DNA of 42,040 bases from contig CAITIS010000136.1 in the NCBI GenBank assembly GCA_903892515.1, positions 1 through 42,040 of the forward strand, read 5' to 3'. Positions 8,412 through 17,099 of the stretch are shown here, one piece after another (within the stretch, counting starts at the first letter, position 1; the number at the start of each line of letters is the position of its first letter). The translations under genes were made by a program, and so were the position numbers. Source of the stretch: an uncultured Planctomycetota bacterium (GTDB taxonomy: Bacteria > Planctomycetota > Phycisphaerae > SM23-33). Below the pieces are notes generated by a model. The model had not been told where the DNA came from. It did not search any database and was given only the letters and a program-made list of their open reading frames with translations.

Positions 8412-9008
8412 CTACGTGCCGCCAAAGAGTTCAGGCTGCCTCAGCGGTGTGCGCTCTCCTATCGCTTTGCCGTGAAGTGGACGGATATCGACAACGGCAC
8501 CGAATTTGAGGAAAACGTCCGCAAAACCCTCGTACAGTTCTCCCCAGTACACCATTGCACAGGCCATGGGCGCGCCTTTGCCTTCGTCCTTCCCTTCGAC
8601 CAGGAAACGAAGTCTCGTGTCGTAGAGGAAGCACACTGCAGTGGCCCGGCCCCAGATGAATTCTTTCCAGTGCCGGGTGTTCGTGGCGACAGGAATCAAA
8701 GCCAGCACCTCGGAGCGATGGCATTTGTTCGCGCCGGCACACTTTGAGAGCCAATCTCGTATCGTGGTGCCCCGCTCTCGGTCGGCACCGTATGGAGGAT
8801 TCACATAGATCGTATGATGAGTCCACTCCTCCTGAAGCCCGTTCCGCTCAGGAAGGCGGAATTCCGTGCCGGCTTCCACGACCGACCACTCGTTCGAGCA
8901 TGGGTCTAGCGCCACTTCGCCGCCAAAGAATCGCTTCACAGCCCGGACGTACTTGGGCGGCGTACACCAGTCCGTGCTTTGCGAGTTAACAACCCTTCCA
9001 GCCGTCAC
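8412..9008 (-). CDS. DNA N6-adenine methyltransferase, phage/Dam type
   Basis: 198 residues of the phage-type adenine methyltransferase family (Dam, PF05869 type). It has the N-terminal DWCTPP segment, a DPC motif (Asp35) in the SAM-binding region and the catalytic NPPY (residues 70-73), followed by the usual helical region and YWGE segment. It transfers a methyl group from SAM to adenine N6. The GTG start overlaps the stop of the upstream nuclease gene by 4 nt. Base composition of this gene pair is clearly lower in GC than the flanks, supporting horizontal acquisition. It is most likely the modification half of a restriction-modification pair; target sequence unknown. Confidence 0.85.
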   Translation of the reverse strand: MTAGRVVNSQSTDWCTPPKYVRAVKRFFGGEVALDPCSNEWSVVEAGTEFRLPERNGLQEEWTHHTIYVNPPYGADRERGTTIRDWLSKCAGANKCHRSEVLALIPVATNTRHWKEFIWGRATAVCFLYDTRLRFLVEGKDEGKGAPMACAMVYWGELYEGFADVFLKFGAVVDIRPLHGKAIGERTPLRQPELFGGT

Positions 9009-10138
9009 GAGAGTATGTCCTTCCAGTCCTTCGACGCCAAAGCCGAAAGGCTGGCCTTGAGGTCCATAATTGATCGCTCGCCAGGTGAAATGACGTTAAA
9101 CCATCCCTCTATTCTGGCAACGTTCTCGGCGAAGTATTCCTGCAAAGCGCGATCCGCATCGAGCGCAATCTGCACTTTGGTGAAGCAGTTTCGACCCTTC
9201 TTTCCAGTGTAACTAGCGACGAAAGCGTCCCTTATGGGCTGGTTCCGTTGGACCGGCCGGACGAGCAACGACTCAACAAATTCCGACAGTCCGAGGTCCG
9301 TCAGGAAGAGTAGCCAATCGTACGATTGCGCCAAGACCTTGAGCTCCTTATTGTGATCTTCCTTTGAGAACCAGTTCCCGTGATTGCTCACAACACCGAC
9401 CGTAAGAATGAAATCTCGGATCATCGCGGCAGAATCGGACCGGACGATCTCCGCGAGGAGTTTGTCATAAGGTTCGCACCGCAATGCGCCCGACTCCATC
9501 TCGATGACTCCGTTCATCGCCCCGTCGGCCATCCTCACTTTTTGCAGCGAAGACACGGTTCGTGCCACATACGCGCCCTGCTTTGCCTTCTCTATTGTCT
9601 GAGGGCCCTTCCCTTGTCCCTCCTCAACCCCGACTCTCTTGCACTCGACAACCGCGAAGGGATGCGACAGCAACTCGCAGACGCGAACAGGAAATGAGGT
9701 TCCAGTGGGGTCGCCCAGGCAGGCAACCGCGAAACGCGAATGATCTTCAAACAGGACGCAAGCGTTCTTCAGAATTGACTTTGAACTGAGAAGTTGTGCG
9801 TGTTTGACTTGATGCGCCCAAGCTGGACAGCCACCCTCCTTAATAATCTTGCCCGAAGTAATTGGCAGCCGATTCTTCGGAATAGTCACGTCATATATGA
9901 GAGATGAAGGATGAAGCGTGAACTCAACATTATGGGTAATGTCCGGATTAGCGTATTCAGGCAATCGCCTTTCAATACCTACATTCTTCTCGTAACCCCA
10001 CGTCTTTAGCAGATAGAAAGTGATGATCTCCACCAACGTGCCCAATGCTCGCCCGGCCGCCTTCTTCGCATCCTTAGCGTAGTGAAAGACGTCTTTGGTC
10101 AAGGCTCTTTGCAGCGCATCCACCGATTCGTAAGGCAT
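9005..10138 (-). CDS. Probable restriction endonuclease, PD-(D/E)XK-like
   Basis: 377 residues, no named enzyme recognised. The key stretch is FAVVECKRVGVEEG (about 161-174), giving E165-x-K167 after a hydrophobic strand, followed by a lysine-rich GPQTIEKAKQGAYVA helix. This is typical of the (D/E)XK core of restriction nucleases; an upstream acidic candidate is D83 in LIYDVTI. It is coupled by a 4-nt overlap to the methyltransferase, which supports a Type II-like system cutting unmodified DNA. Composition is AT-richer than its neighbours. It is convergent to the PspA/VWA operon and upstream of nothing else on its strand. The nuclease call rests on the motif and the pairing. Confidence 0.7.
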   Translation of the reverse strand: MPYESVDALQRALTKDVFHYAKDAKKAAGRALGTLVEIITFYLLKTWGYEKNVGIERRLPEYANPDITHNVEFTLHPSSLIYDVTIPKNRLPITSGKIIKEGGCPAWAHQVKHAQLLSSKSILKNACVLFEDHSRFAVACLGDPTGTSFPVRVCELLSHPFAVVECKRVGVEEGQGKGPQTIEKAKQGAYVARTVSSLQKVRMADGAMNGVIEMESGALRCEPYDKLLAEIVRSDSAAMIRDFILTVGVVSNHGNWFSKEDHNKELKVLAQSYDWLLFLTDLGLSEFVESLLVRPVQRNQPIRDAFVASYTGKKGRNCFTKVQIALDADRALQEYFAENVARIEGWFNVISPGERSIMDLKASLSALASKDWKDILS

Positions 10139-10214
10139 GCCCGGAAATCCCTTTCTTTGCGGTTGCTCCTATTCAGAGAGTTTACCACACCGCTTGGCCT
10201 CGTTCACGCCCCTA

Positions 10215-11345
10215 TCACCCCACCGTCATGTTGTTGCGGTGGACCACCTCTTCGTGCGGCTGCTGGCCGAGGAGCTTGGCAATCTGCGCGGTTTTCAGGC
10301 CTTTGATGCGGGCGATGTCGTCGCTGGAATAGTTGGTCAGGCCCTTGGCTATTTCCACGCCGGCGGGGTCGAGAATCAGCACGCTGGCGCCCTTGGCGAA
10401 TCGGCCAGTGACGGCCGTGATGCCTGAGGGCAATAGGCTCTTGCCGCCTTCGCGCAGCGCCTTGGCTGCGCCGGCATCGACCACGATCCGCCCTGCCGCC
10501 CGCGAAGCCTGGGCAATCCAGCGCCGCCGGCTGGCCATCTTGGATTGCGCCGGCACGATGACCGTGCCCAGCTTTTCACCCGAAAGAATCCGCGGCAGCA
10601 CATGTGGCGCGCGGGCGTTGGCCACCACGGCCAGTTCCCCGGCCTGGGCGACCATGCCGGCGGCCGTCAGCTTCGTGCCCATGCCGCCTGAGCCCAACCG
10701 GCTGCGTGAGCCGGTGACAACCGCCTGGCCGGCGGCGGCGTCCTCGACCACGTCGAGCACCTGCCCACCCTTGAGCACGCCGTCGACCACGGACAGGATC
10801 ATGAGCAGATCGGCCCGCAGCATGTTGGCCACCAAGGCGGCAATGATGTCATTGTCGCCGAATTTGCCTCTCTCGCCGCTGGGCAGTTCGTCCACGGCCA
10901 CCGCGTCATTTTCATTGATGATCGGCACGGCCTGGTAGACCTGGAGCGACGCCAGCGTGTTGCGAAGGTTGAGATAGCTGCGGCGGCTTTCGAAATCGCC
11001 GCGTGTCACGAGCACCTGGGCGACCTTCACGCCAAACTGGCCGAAGGCATCGTAGAAGTGCCGCATGAGCTGGCCTTGCCCGATGGCGGCGGTGGCTTGC
11101 AGCAGCGGCAACCGCTTGGGACGCTCATCGAGATTCAGTTCGGCCATGCCCGCGCCGACCGCCCCGCTGCTGACCAGGACCACGCTGACGCCCTGCCGCA
11201 TCAACTGGGCGACCTGCGATGCCATGTCGCTGATGAACGCCAGGTCGAGCCGGCCTCGGTCGTCCGTCAGTGCGTTGGTGCCGATCTTGACCACGACCCG
11301 CCGGGCCTTGCGCGAAATCCACTCTCTGTAGCGAGTGCTAGGCAT
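10215..11345 (-). CDS. proB: Glutamate 5-kinase
   Basis: First enzyme of proline synthesis: phosphorylates L-glutamate with ATP. 376 residues from ATG 11345; a TTG at 11360 is a less likely start. The amino-acid kinase domain (about 10-255) shows VVVKIGTNAL, VSSGAVGAGM, the glutamate-binding INENDAVAV and GDND segments, and GGMGTKL. The C-terminal 100 residues form the PUA domain usual in bacterial ProB. The start overlaps the end of waaA by 8 nt, so the two are cotranscribed although unrelated in pathway. No proA is present in the window. Confidence 0.95.
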   Translation of the reverse strand: MPSTRYREWISRKARRVVVKIGTNALTDDRGRLDLAFISDMASQVAQLMRQGVSVVLVSSGAVGAGMAELNLDERPKRLPLLQATAAIGQGQLMRHFYDAFGQFGVKVAQVLVTRGDFESRRSYLNLRNTLASLQVYQAVPIINENDAVAVDELPSGERGKFGDNDIIAALVANMLRADLLMILSVVDGVLKGGQVLDVVEDAAAGQAVVTGSRSRLGSGGMGTKLTAAGMVAQAGELAVVANARAPHVLPRILSGEKLGTVIVPAQSKMASRRRWIAQASRAAGRIVVDAGAAKALREGGKSLLPSGITAVTGRFAKGASVLILDPAGVEIAKGLTNYSSDDIARIKGLKTAQIAKLLGQQPHEEVVHRNNMTVG

Positions 11346-12699
11346 GGGTGATCTCTTCAATGGCGTCGGTGGCGATGCCGCCTGCCGACAGGGCCGGCTG
11401 CCTGCCCAGGATGCGGCAGATCATGTCTAAGTTGCGCTGCACCGAGCCCTGCTGACTGCGGACGTACTCCTGGGCGTGGCGGCTCAGTTCCCCTGCGGCC
11501 TGGGGCGCGTCGAGCCACGCCCGCCACAGCTTAGCCAGTTCCTCGGCGTCGCGCACGCAAACGGCGGCCGATTGCTCGACCATCGTCTGGGCCTGCGGAA
11601 AATTGAACGTGTGAGGCCCAAACGCCACGGGCTTGGCCAACGCGGCGGCCTCGATCATATCCGACCCGCCTTCAGGCACGAGCGACCGGCCCACGAAGCA
11701 AGCCACAGACAGGGCGTAGAATTTTCGCAGATCGCCCATGGTGTCGCCCAGGATTACAGCCCGCGACGGCAGCTTGCCCTGCGTGCCATCGGCGCGATGC
11801 GAGCGGCGAACCAGTATGAACCCTTGCTGCTGAATCAGCCGGGCGACCTCATTGAAGCGTTCGGGCTTGCGCGGCACCACGGCCAGGAACAGCCGCTCTT
11901 TCTGCGGCGGATTCGTCGCCAGCAACCGCTTGAACGCATCCAGCACGATGGCCTCTTCGCCCACGCCCGTTCCGCCGGCAGTGATGAGCCGGTCCTGCTC
12001 GCTCAGCCCCATGGCCTCCGACAGGGCTTCCTGGCCCTTGACCGCGCTGGACAACTCGGCCGAGTCGAACTTCAGCATGCCCGTGGGGATCAGCTTTTCC
12101 GGCTCGACGCCCAGGCTCTTGAACATCTCAGCGTACGTCTCGTGCTGAACGCCGATGGCGGTGAGGTTGTTAAACAGCCACTTGGCCAGCGGTTTGACCA
12201 GCTTGTACCGAGGGTAGCCCTTCTTGGGGCCGATCCGGCCATTGACCACCACGACCGGAATGCCGCGACGCCGGCAGATCCGCGTGAAGTTCGGCCAGAC
12301 GTCGCCTTCCATGAGAATGACCATCGTCGGCCGGATGCGGTCGAGGGCTTCCTTGACCGCAAAGGTGAAGTCGGCCGGGAAGCGAAAGACCATGTGGTCC
12401 GGCGCAAATGACTTCTGAGCGGCCGTCATGCCGGTGTCCGTCAGCGACGAGACCACCACGCGGAAATCGGGCAGTTGCGCGTGGATGGCGGTGACCAGCG
12501 GCTTGGCGGCGTTGACCTCGCCCACGGAAACGCCGTAGACCCAGATCGTCGGCTGCAGGCCGTAGCGGACAGGCACGCGGCCAAAGCGCTGGCCCAGGTC
12601 GCGCCGGTAACGCCCGTGACGGAACATCCGCGTCAGCCACAGCGGACTGCTCAGCACCAGGGCGATGACGTAAAGCAGATTCAAAAGCCAACCAATCAT
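11338..12699 (-). CDS. waaA: 3-deoxy-D-manno-octulosonic acid (Kdo) transferase
   Basis: Inner-membrane-bound glycosyltransferase that adds Kdo to lipid A precursor, so the organism probably makes an LPS-type outer membrane. 453 residues from ATG 12699, chosen because the family N-terminus (a membrane-anchor helix, MIGWLLNLLYVIALVL) begins there; the frame is open upstream but that part is not protein-like. Landmarks are WVYGVSVGEVNAAKPL with the catalytic Glu, TDTGMTAAQ, EGDVWPNF, KFDSAE and the donor-site GGSDMIEAAALAKPV and GPHTFNF. The usual ETElWPN reads MEGDVWPN here. Length is slightly above the usual 425. Confidence 0.93.
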   Translation of the reverse strand: MIGWLLNLLYVIALVLSSPLWLTRMFRHGRYRRDLGQRFGRVPVRYGLQPTIWVYGVSVGEVNAAKPLVTAIHAQLPDFRVVVSSLTDTGMTAAQKSFAPDHMVFRFPADFTFAVKEALDRIRPTMVILMEGDVWPNFTRICRRRGIPVVVVNGRIGPKKGYPRYKLVKPLAKWLFNNLTAIGVQHETYAEMFKSLGVEPEKLIPTGMLKFDSAELSSAVKGQEALSEAMGLSEQDRLITAGGTGVGEEAIVLDAFKRLLATNPPQKERLFLAVVPRKPERFNEVARLIQQQGFILVRRSHRADGTQGKLPSRAVILGDTMGDLRKFYALSVACFVGRSLVPEGGSDMIEAAALAKPVAFGPHTFNFPQAQTMVEQSAAVCVRDAEELAKLWRAWLDAPQAAGELSRHAQEYVRSQQGSVQRNLDMICRILGRQPALSAGGIATDAIEEITHA

Positions 12700-12913
12700 G
12701 TCGTCCAGTATGCGCCCAGACCGGCTAACTGTCGAGTGCCGAGAGACGCCCGCTCGATAAAACGGTGGGTGACATTGTTCCAGATTAGATAGCCAAACGC
12801 CGCCAAGGGGTGCCACGGCTGCGGAGTTTGCAGCCGTGCCGACGCACACTCCCTGCCGCACACCTGCACACGCCGCAGGTGTGGCACCCGCGGCGCGGAG
12901 ATCGTATCCACAG

Positions 12914-15199
12914 CTACTTCTTGGGCGGTGCCGGCGGCGTGTAGCCCAGCGAGACAAACGCAATGTTGCGGACAATGTCAAACGCCGTCGCGGGTTCGTA
13001 GCCGCTGCACGTGTAGGAACTGTATCCGGTCAGCCCGGCCGTCATGTCTTCGCGCGCGAAGAACACCGCCGGCCGATCGCCGACGTACGCCGCCCACAGC
13101 CGGACGTTCTTGGCACTGCTCAGATGGGCACGGGCGACGCGGCGATACTTGGCCGAAGTTATCTCAAAGCCCGGCAACCGCAGCACCGGCGAGTGTTCCG
13201 GCAGGAAGCGGACATTCGCCTGGCCGAACACATCAGCCAGCACGCTCATGGCGCTGTCGGCGAACTGTTCCGAGCCGCCCGCGGCGTCCATCACGACCGT
13301 GCCGCCCGATTCCGCGTAGGCCTTGAGAGCCGCCTTCTCCTGCTCCGACAGATGCAATTCGCCCGTTCCCGTCAGGAACGCCAGCGGCGTCTGCGACGCC
13401 TTGAGATCACCCAGATGGGCCGGCTCGACCTCCAGCTTGATTCGGTACTGCTGGGCCATCAGCGTGGCGAATCGCCGCAGGGCCAGCGGTTCGGGATCGA
13501 AGTTTCCGCTGTATTCGATACGGGCGATGCGAGACGTCTTGCGCGGTTCGAAGGGCTTTTCAGTCGGCCAGTTGCTCGTGCCGCGGTGTCGCAGGTTTCG
13601 GTCGGTAGCATAGATGACGAGATTGGCCGCCAGGTTGAAATCGTCCGCCGCCGCCGTGCGTGCATCGGTCTGCCACGATAGCGGCAGGTCGCCCGGGCAG
13701 TGCACCGCCATCAGCCGAATGCCGTTTGAAACGCCGTAGAGCTTTTGCTGGCTCTTGATGGCCGCATGGCAGGAGAAGATGTCGCTCTCGGGCGAAAGCT
13801 CCTTCAGCTCCCGGCCCGGAAATAGCCGGGCGTACAAGCCGTCCTTGCCGCGCACTGCCTGGTCGAACGCGTCCTCCTTGCCCTCATTGACCGTGAAGAT
13901 CATCCCGCCCTGGCAGACGAATGTCCGCAGCTTCTCCACGTCCTGGGCGGAGAATTCCGGCGGCTCTGAGCCGGTAATGACCAGAATCGGCGCATCGTGC
14001 CAATCCTCCACGTCGGTGTTCAGGTTCACGATCTGCCACGTTACGTCGCGTTCGAAGGACCGGCTCATCCAGCGCGTGAGGTTTGCCAAGGCACGCGGGC
14101 GGTTGTTCCAGTCGCCATCGTATTCCAGCCGGTTGAACAGCACGGGGTTCCGGCCTCGGACGAGAAAGAGCATGGCAAAGCTCGTCGCCGACAAATCGTC
14201 GCCGTCGAGCGCCCGTGGAGTCCAGGCCCCATCAGCACGCTGCGTGTTGAGCAAATCCTCGGCCCCCATCTTGTACCAATCCTTCCGGCCAAAGAACTTG
14301 TACCCGCTGGCCATGCCGACGCGCTCAATGCCGTAGAGGTAGTACAGGGTGATCGCCTGGTCGATCTTCAGGTTCTTTTCAAACCACGCCAGGCCGGCGC
14401 GGATGGGCTGGGGCGTGGGATCGTAGCCCACGTCGATAAACCGCTCGCGGCAGAAGAAGTCGTAGGCCACGAACATGCTGGCCAGCCCCGCCGCTGCCAT
14501 GGAGCCCTTGCCCGTGTCAGACGAGCCGGACTGGTAATCCCACGAGCCGTCGTCACACTGGGTCATCTTGAAATGGTTGTAGACCAGTTCCCAATAATCG
14601 CCCGGCACGTTCACGCCGGCGGCAGCGGCGGCCCAGACGCCCAGCACGGCGTACTGCGTGTTGCTGTGATCGCCGCTGCTGCCCGGCTTGCCGGTGCACT
14701 CATAGCTGTAGCTGCCGTTGCCAGTATCCCAGTGGCCGTCGGGGCTGGGAACATGGCAGGCACTCTTGATGATCTTGTCGGCGTCGCGCGACAGCCGCTG
14801 TTTCCAATCGCTCATGGCCGGCTGGCTGCGCGCTTCGCTGCCGCGCTCCCCCAGCACGGCCCAAACCTGGCAGCGCAGGCCCAGGCAGTACGTCTTCTGC
14901 ATGTCGATCCTGGCCAGCCACTCCAGCGCCTGCCGCATATCGTGCTGCTGGGGACTCTCGCCGGCGCTCAGCAAGGCATACGCGACGATCGAGGTCAGCC
15001 CGCCTTTGTAATCGCCGTATTCGGCCCAGTGGCCGCTGTCCTTTTCGTACTGCGACCAGAGGAACTTTCGCCCAGCCCGAATCGCCTGCTCCACCGCATC
15101 ATCGGAGAAGGAAATGGCGGCGCGATTCTCCTGGGCCAAGCCGGGAACGCCCAGCCAGGCGGGCAAGAACACCAGGATAACGAGCCAGGACTTCGACAT
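12914..15199 (-). CDS. Secreted prenyltransferase-like repeat protein with tandem DUF4159 domains
   Basis: 761 residues. A signal peptide (1-22, ending GLAQ) leads to an alpha/alpha toroid of the squalene-cyclase/prenyltransferase-repeat type (about 30-385; repeats such as DGSWDYQSG, DGHWDTGNG, DGAWTPRAL). Two DUF4159-like modules follow (about 390-540 and 560-755), each with a glutamine-amidotransferase-like strand pattern (APILVITGSEPPEF, QGGMIFTVNEG; then LAFLTGTGELHLS, ESGGTVVMDAAGG). This family is common in planctomycetes and myxobacteria, but its biochemical role is not established. It is probably periplasmic. The gene stands alone: 214 nt separate it from waaA, with short palindromes in between. 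Confidence 0.88.
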   Translation of the reverse strand: MSKSWLVILVFLPAWLGVPGLAQENRAAISFSDDAVEQAIRAGRKFLWSQYEKDSGHWAEYGDYKGGLTSIVAYALLSAGESPQQHDMRQALEWLARIDMQKTYCLGLRCQVWAVLGERGSEARSQPAMSDWKQRLSRDADKIIKSACHVPSPDGHWDTGNGSYSYECTGKPGSSGDHSNTQYAVLGVWAAAAAGVNVPGDYWELVYNHFKMTQCDDGSWDYQSGSSDTGKGSMAAAGLASMFVAYDFFCRERFIDVGYDPTPQPIRAGLAWFEKNLKIDQAITLYYLYGIERVGMASGYKFFGRKDWYKMGAEDLLNTQRADGAWTPRALDGDDLSATSFAMLFLVRGRNPVLFNRLEYDGDWNNRPRALANLTRWMSRSFERDVTWQIVNLNTDVEDWHDAPILVITGSEPPEFSAQDVEKLRTFVCQGGMIFTVNEGKEDAFDQAVRGKDGLYARLFPGRELKELSPESDIFSCHAAIKSQQKLYGVSNGIRLMAVHCPGDLPLSWQTDARTAAADDFNLAANLVIYATDRNLRHRGTSNWPTEKPFEPRKTSRIARIEYSGNFDPEPLALRRFATLMAQQYRIKLEVEPAHLGDLKASQTPLAFLTGTGELHLSEQEKAALKAYAESGGTVVMDAAGGSEQFADSAMSVLADVFGQANVRFLPEHSPVLRLPGFEITSAKYRRVARAHLSSAKNVRLWAAYVGDRPAVFFAREDMTAGLTGYSSYTCSGYEPATAFDIVRNIAFVSLGYTPPAPPKK

Positions 15200-15371
15200 C
15201 TCACACGCAGCCTATTGTTCGCGAATGGACCGGAGCCAGGCAAGAGCGCATCGAAAAGAAAACATGAAATGCTGGAGAGAATGCCCCGATCTCCGCTTGC
15301 AGGAAACCCCTTATCTCAGGAGAAGACGGCGCGCGGCAAAACGCACGTGCCGTCAGTTGAGCTTTGGACGC

Positions 15372-15406
15372 GTAGGCTGGGTCGAGCGTTGTCTGCGAGG
15401 CCCACC
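15372..15406 (+). repeat. 35-nt interspersed repeat, copy 1
   Basis: The 35 bases beginning GTAGGCTGGGTCGAGCGTTG match the 35 bases at 25054-25088 with 6 mismatches. Both copies are intergenic and each begins with GTAGG-TGGG and ends in CCCACC. It lies in the gap between the DUF4159 gene and the aminotransferase. Confidence 0.7.
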
Positions 15407-15474
15407 TTGAATCGCTGCGGGTCCGCAGAGCCGTTGCATCACAACGAATCTGCGCGACCCCGCGCCAGCCCACC

Positions 15475-15514
15475 GCATAGGTAGAGCCGCCAGACGGCGC
15501 GGCTCAACCTATGG
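15475..15514 (+). repeat. 40-nt palindromic repeat, copy 1
   Basis: Imperfect hairpin with arms ATAGGTAGAGCCGC and GCGGCTCAACCTAT. It is 37/40 identical to the reverse complement of 17343-17382. The two copies face each other across the argD and rpmH genes. Looks like a REP/BIME-type dispersed element. Confidence 0.8.
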
Positions 15515-15564
15515 CACCCAAGCTATGGCACCCAAGCTATGGCACCAGAGCTATGGCACCCAAG
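15509..15564 (+). repeat. Four tandem copies of a 14-nt unit
   Basis: Unit CTATGGCACCCAAG at 15509, 15523, 15537 and 15551; the third copy reads CTATGGCACCAGAG, the others are identical. The array grows out of the 3' arm of the palindromic repeat 15475-15514 and ends 30 nt before the aminotransferase stop codon. Confidence 0.9.
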
Positions 15565-15594
15565 TTCAGGCCGTCGGGGCGAAGCCCGATCACA

Positions 15595-16770
15595 TTACGC
15601 CTTGGCCAGCACGCCCAGCAGAATGTCCATGCCCTTGGCCAGTTCCTGATCGCTCACGACCATGGCCGGGGCCAGCCGCAGCACGACGTCCTGGGTGCAG
15701 TTGATGCATAGGCCCTTGGCCAGGCAGGCGATGAACACGTCCTTGCCCGGCTTGGTCAGTTCCACGCCCAGCATCAGGCCCTTGCCGCGAACGTCCTTAA
15801 CCACCGGCAGTTTGGCGGCGCGAATCTGGTTCTGAATCTGCTGGCCGATTTTCTCGGCGCGGGCGAGCAGGCCTTCCTTCTCGATCAGTTCCATCGTCGC
15901 CAGGCCGGCTGCCGCGCACAGCGGGTTGCCGCCCAGCGTGCAGCCATGCGTGCCGGGAACGAACTTGGCCGCGAAGGCCGGCTTGGCCACACACGCCGCC
16001 ACGGGCAGGCCGCCCCCCAAGGCCTTGGCGATGGTCAGGATGTCCGGCTCGATGCCGAAATGCTGGTACGCGAACCACTTGCCCGTCCGGCCAGGCGAGC
16101 ACCAGACCTCGTCGCAAATCATCGCGATCTTCTTCTCATCGCACAGCTTACGGATGCCCTGGATGTACTCGACCGATGGCATGTTCACGCCGCCCTCGCC
16201 CTGGATGGGCTCGATGATAATGCCGGCCGTCTCCTCATCGACAGCGGCCCGGGCGGCGGCCAGGTCGTTGTAGTCAACCTTCACGCTGCCCGGCAGCATG
16301 GGCTCAAAGCCCTTCTGAAACTTCTCGGGCGTCAGCGACAGCGCGCCCATCGTCCGGCCATGGAAGCAGTGATTGAAGCTGATGATCTTGTACCGGCCGG
16401 GGCCGGCGGTGATGCGGGCCAGCTTGAGAGCGGCCTCGACCGACTCGGCGCCGCTGTGGCAGAAGAAGCTCTGGCCGCCAAAGCCCTTTTCACTGAGCAT
16501 CCTGGCCAGGCCGACCTGCGGCTCGTTGGTGAAGAGATTGCCGACGCAGAAGAGTTTTTCCGCCTGGGCCTTCACGGCCGAGACGATGGCGGGATGGCAA
16601 TGCCCGGCCACGCCGCCGGCGCCGAAGCCTGCGAAGAAGTCGATGTATTCCTTGCCGTCGGCGTCCCAAAGCTTGGCGCCCTGGCCGCGTACCATCGCCA
16701 CCGGCAGCCGGCCATAGTTGCCGATCAGGTACTTGCCCGTCAACGCCACCAATTCCGCATTACCAGCCAT
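15595..16770 (-). CDS. argD: Class III aminotransferase, probable acetylornithine aminotransferase
   Basis: PLP enzyme that probably interconverts N-acetylornithine and its semialdehyde in arginine synthesis. 391 residues from ATG 16770, preceded by GCAGGAGAAG. Class III features: substrate-loop GRTMGALSLT, PLP-binding SGAESVEAALKLAR, EPIQGEGG, CDEV, and the PLP lysine in TIAKALGGGLPVA. The usual DEVQTGMGRTG segment reads DEVWCSPGRTG, a departure in a region near the cofactor that could mean a related substrate (ornithine, GABA or lysine-type). No other arg genes are nearby, so the exact substrate is inferred from overall similarity. Confidence 0.8.
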   Translation of the reverse strand: MAGNAELVALTGKYLIGNYGRLPVAMVRGQGAKLWDADGKEYIDFFAGFGAGGVAGHCHPAIVSAVKAQAEKLFCVGNLFTNEPQVGLARMLSEKGFGGQSFFCHSGAESVEAALKLARITAGPGRYKIISFNHCFHGRTMGALSLTPEKFQKGFEPMLPGSVKVDYNDLAAARAAVDEETAGIIIEPIQGEGGVNMPSVEYIQGIRKLCDEKKIAMICDEVWCSPGRTGKWFAYQHFGIEPDILTIAKALGGGLPVAACVAKPAFAAKFVPGTHGCTLGGNPLCAAAGLATMELIEKEGLLARAEKIGQQIQNQIRAAKLPVVKDVRGKGLMLGVELTKPGKDVFIACLAKGLCINCTQDVVLRLAPAMVVSDQELAKGMDILLGVLAKA

Positions 16771-17099
16771 CGCACTTCTCCTGCGTAGCACGGGCGTAAA
16801 GGCCCGTCCAGCGTGACATGGGCGTCTGGCCCATGTTCAACAGACTTCCGAGGCCTTGCAGCAACTCATGAGCGGTCCGCCCATGCTGCAATCCAAATTC
16901 GCGCCGACGCGCGAAAGTGTTTTTGTACGACTTTTGTGCCGACCCCGTCAAGCGCTGCGGCCGTGAAATTTCGGTCGAAGGGGAAGTTTCTTGCTTGCCG
17001 AGCCCGTGGGTGGAGAGTACACTTTTTATTCTTTGCAGCTTTGACTGCGGGCTACTGGCCCGTGATGAGAACAGCAGGCTAAGATTCGCGAGGTGAGAT
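16771..17099. other. Intergenic region upstream of rpmH
   Basis: 329 bases without a credible gene. It includes the palindrome CATGGGCGTCTGGCCCATG at 16817-16835, a member of a family also seen at 18931 and 27749, and a candidate rpmH promoter at 16995-17023. Confidence 0.6.
16995..17023 (+). promoter_or_regulatory. Candidate sigma-70-like promoter for rpmH
   Basis: TTGCCG (16995-17000) and TACACT (17018-17023) separated by 17 nt, each four of six consensus bases, followed by a T-rich stretch and, about 75 nt later, the rpmH start. Found by eye only. Confidence 0.35.

Larger units (their letters stand above)
15200..15594. other. Repeat-rich gap between convergent-reading and upstream regions
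   Basis: 395 bases without a credible gene. It holds the upstream region of the DUF4159 gene (which starts at 15199 and reads left), the 35-nt repeat at 15372, the 40-nt palindrome at 15475 and the 14-nt tandem array at 15509. No clear promoter was found by eye. Confidence 0.6.

Noticed and set aside
8412..9008. Methyltransferase as a prophage remnant
   Set aside because: No other phage genes (integrase, terminase, structural) are adjacent; coupling with a nuclease-like gene makes a restriction-modification pair the better reading.
13997..15484. 495-codon + strand frame opposite the DUF4159 gene
   Set aside because: Shadow of a real minus-strand gene with a signal peptide and repeats; the + frame shows no motif.
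15509..15564. Tandem repeats considered as a CRISPR array
   Set aside because: Units are 14 nt, directly adjacent, with no spacers and no cas genes nearby.
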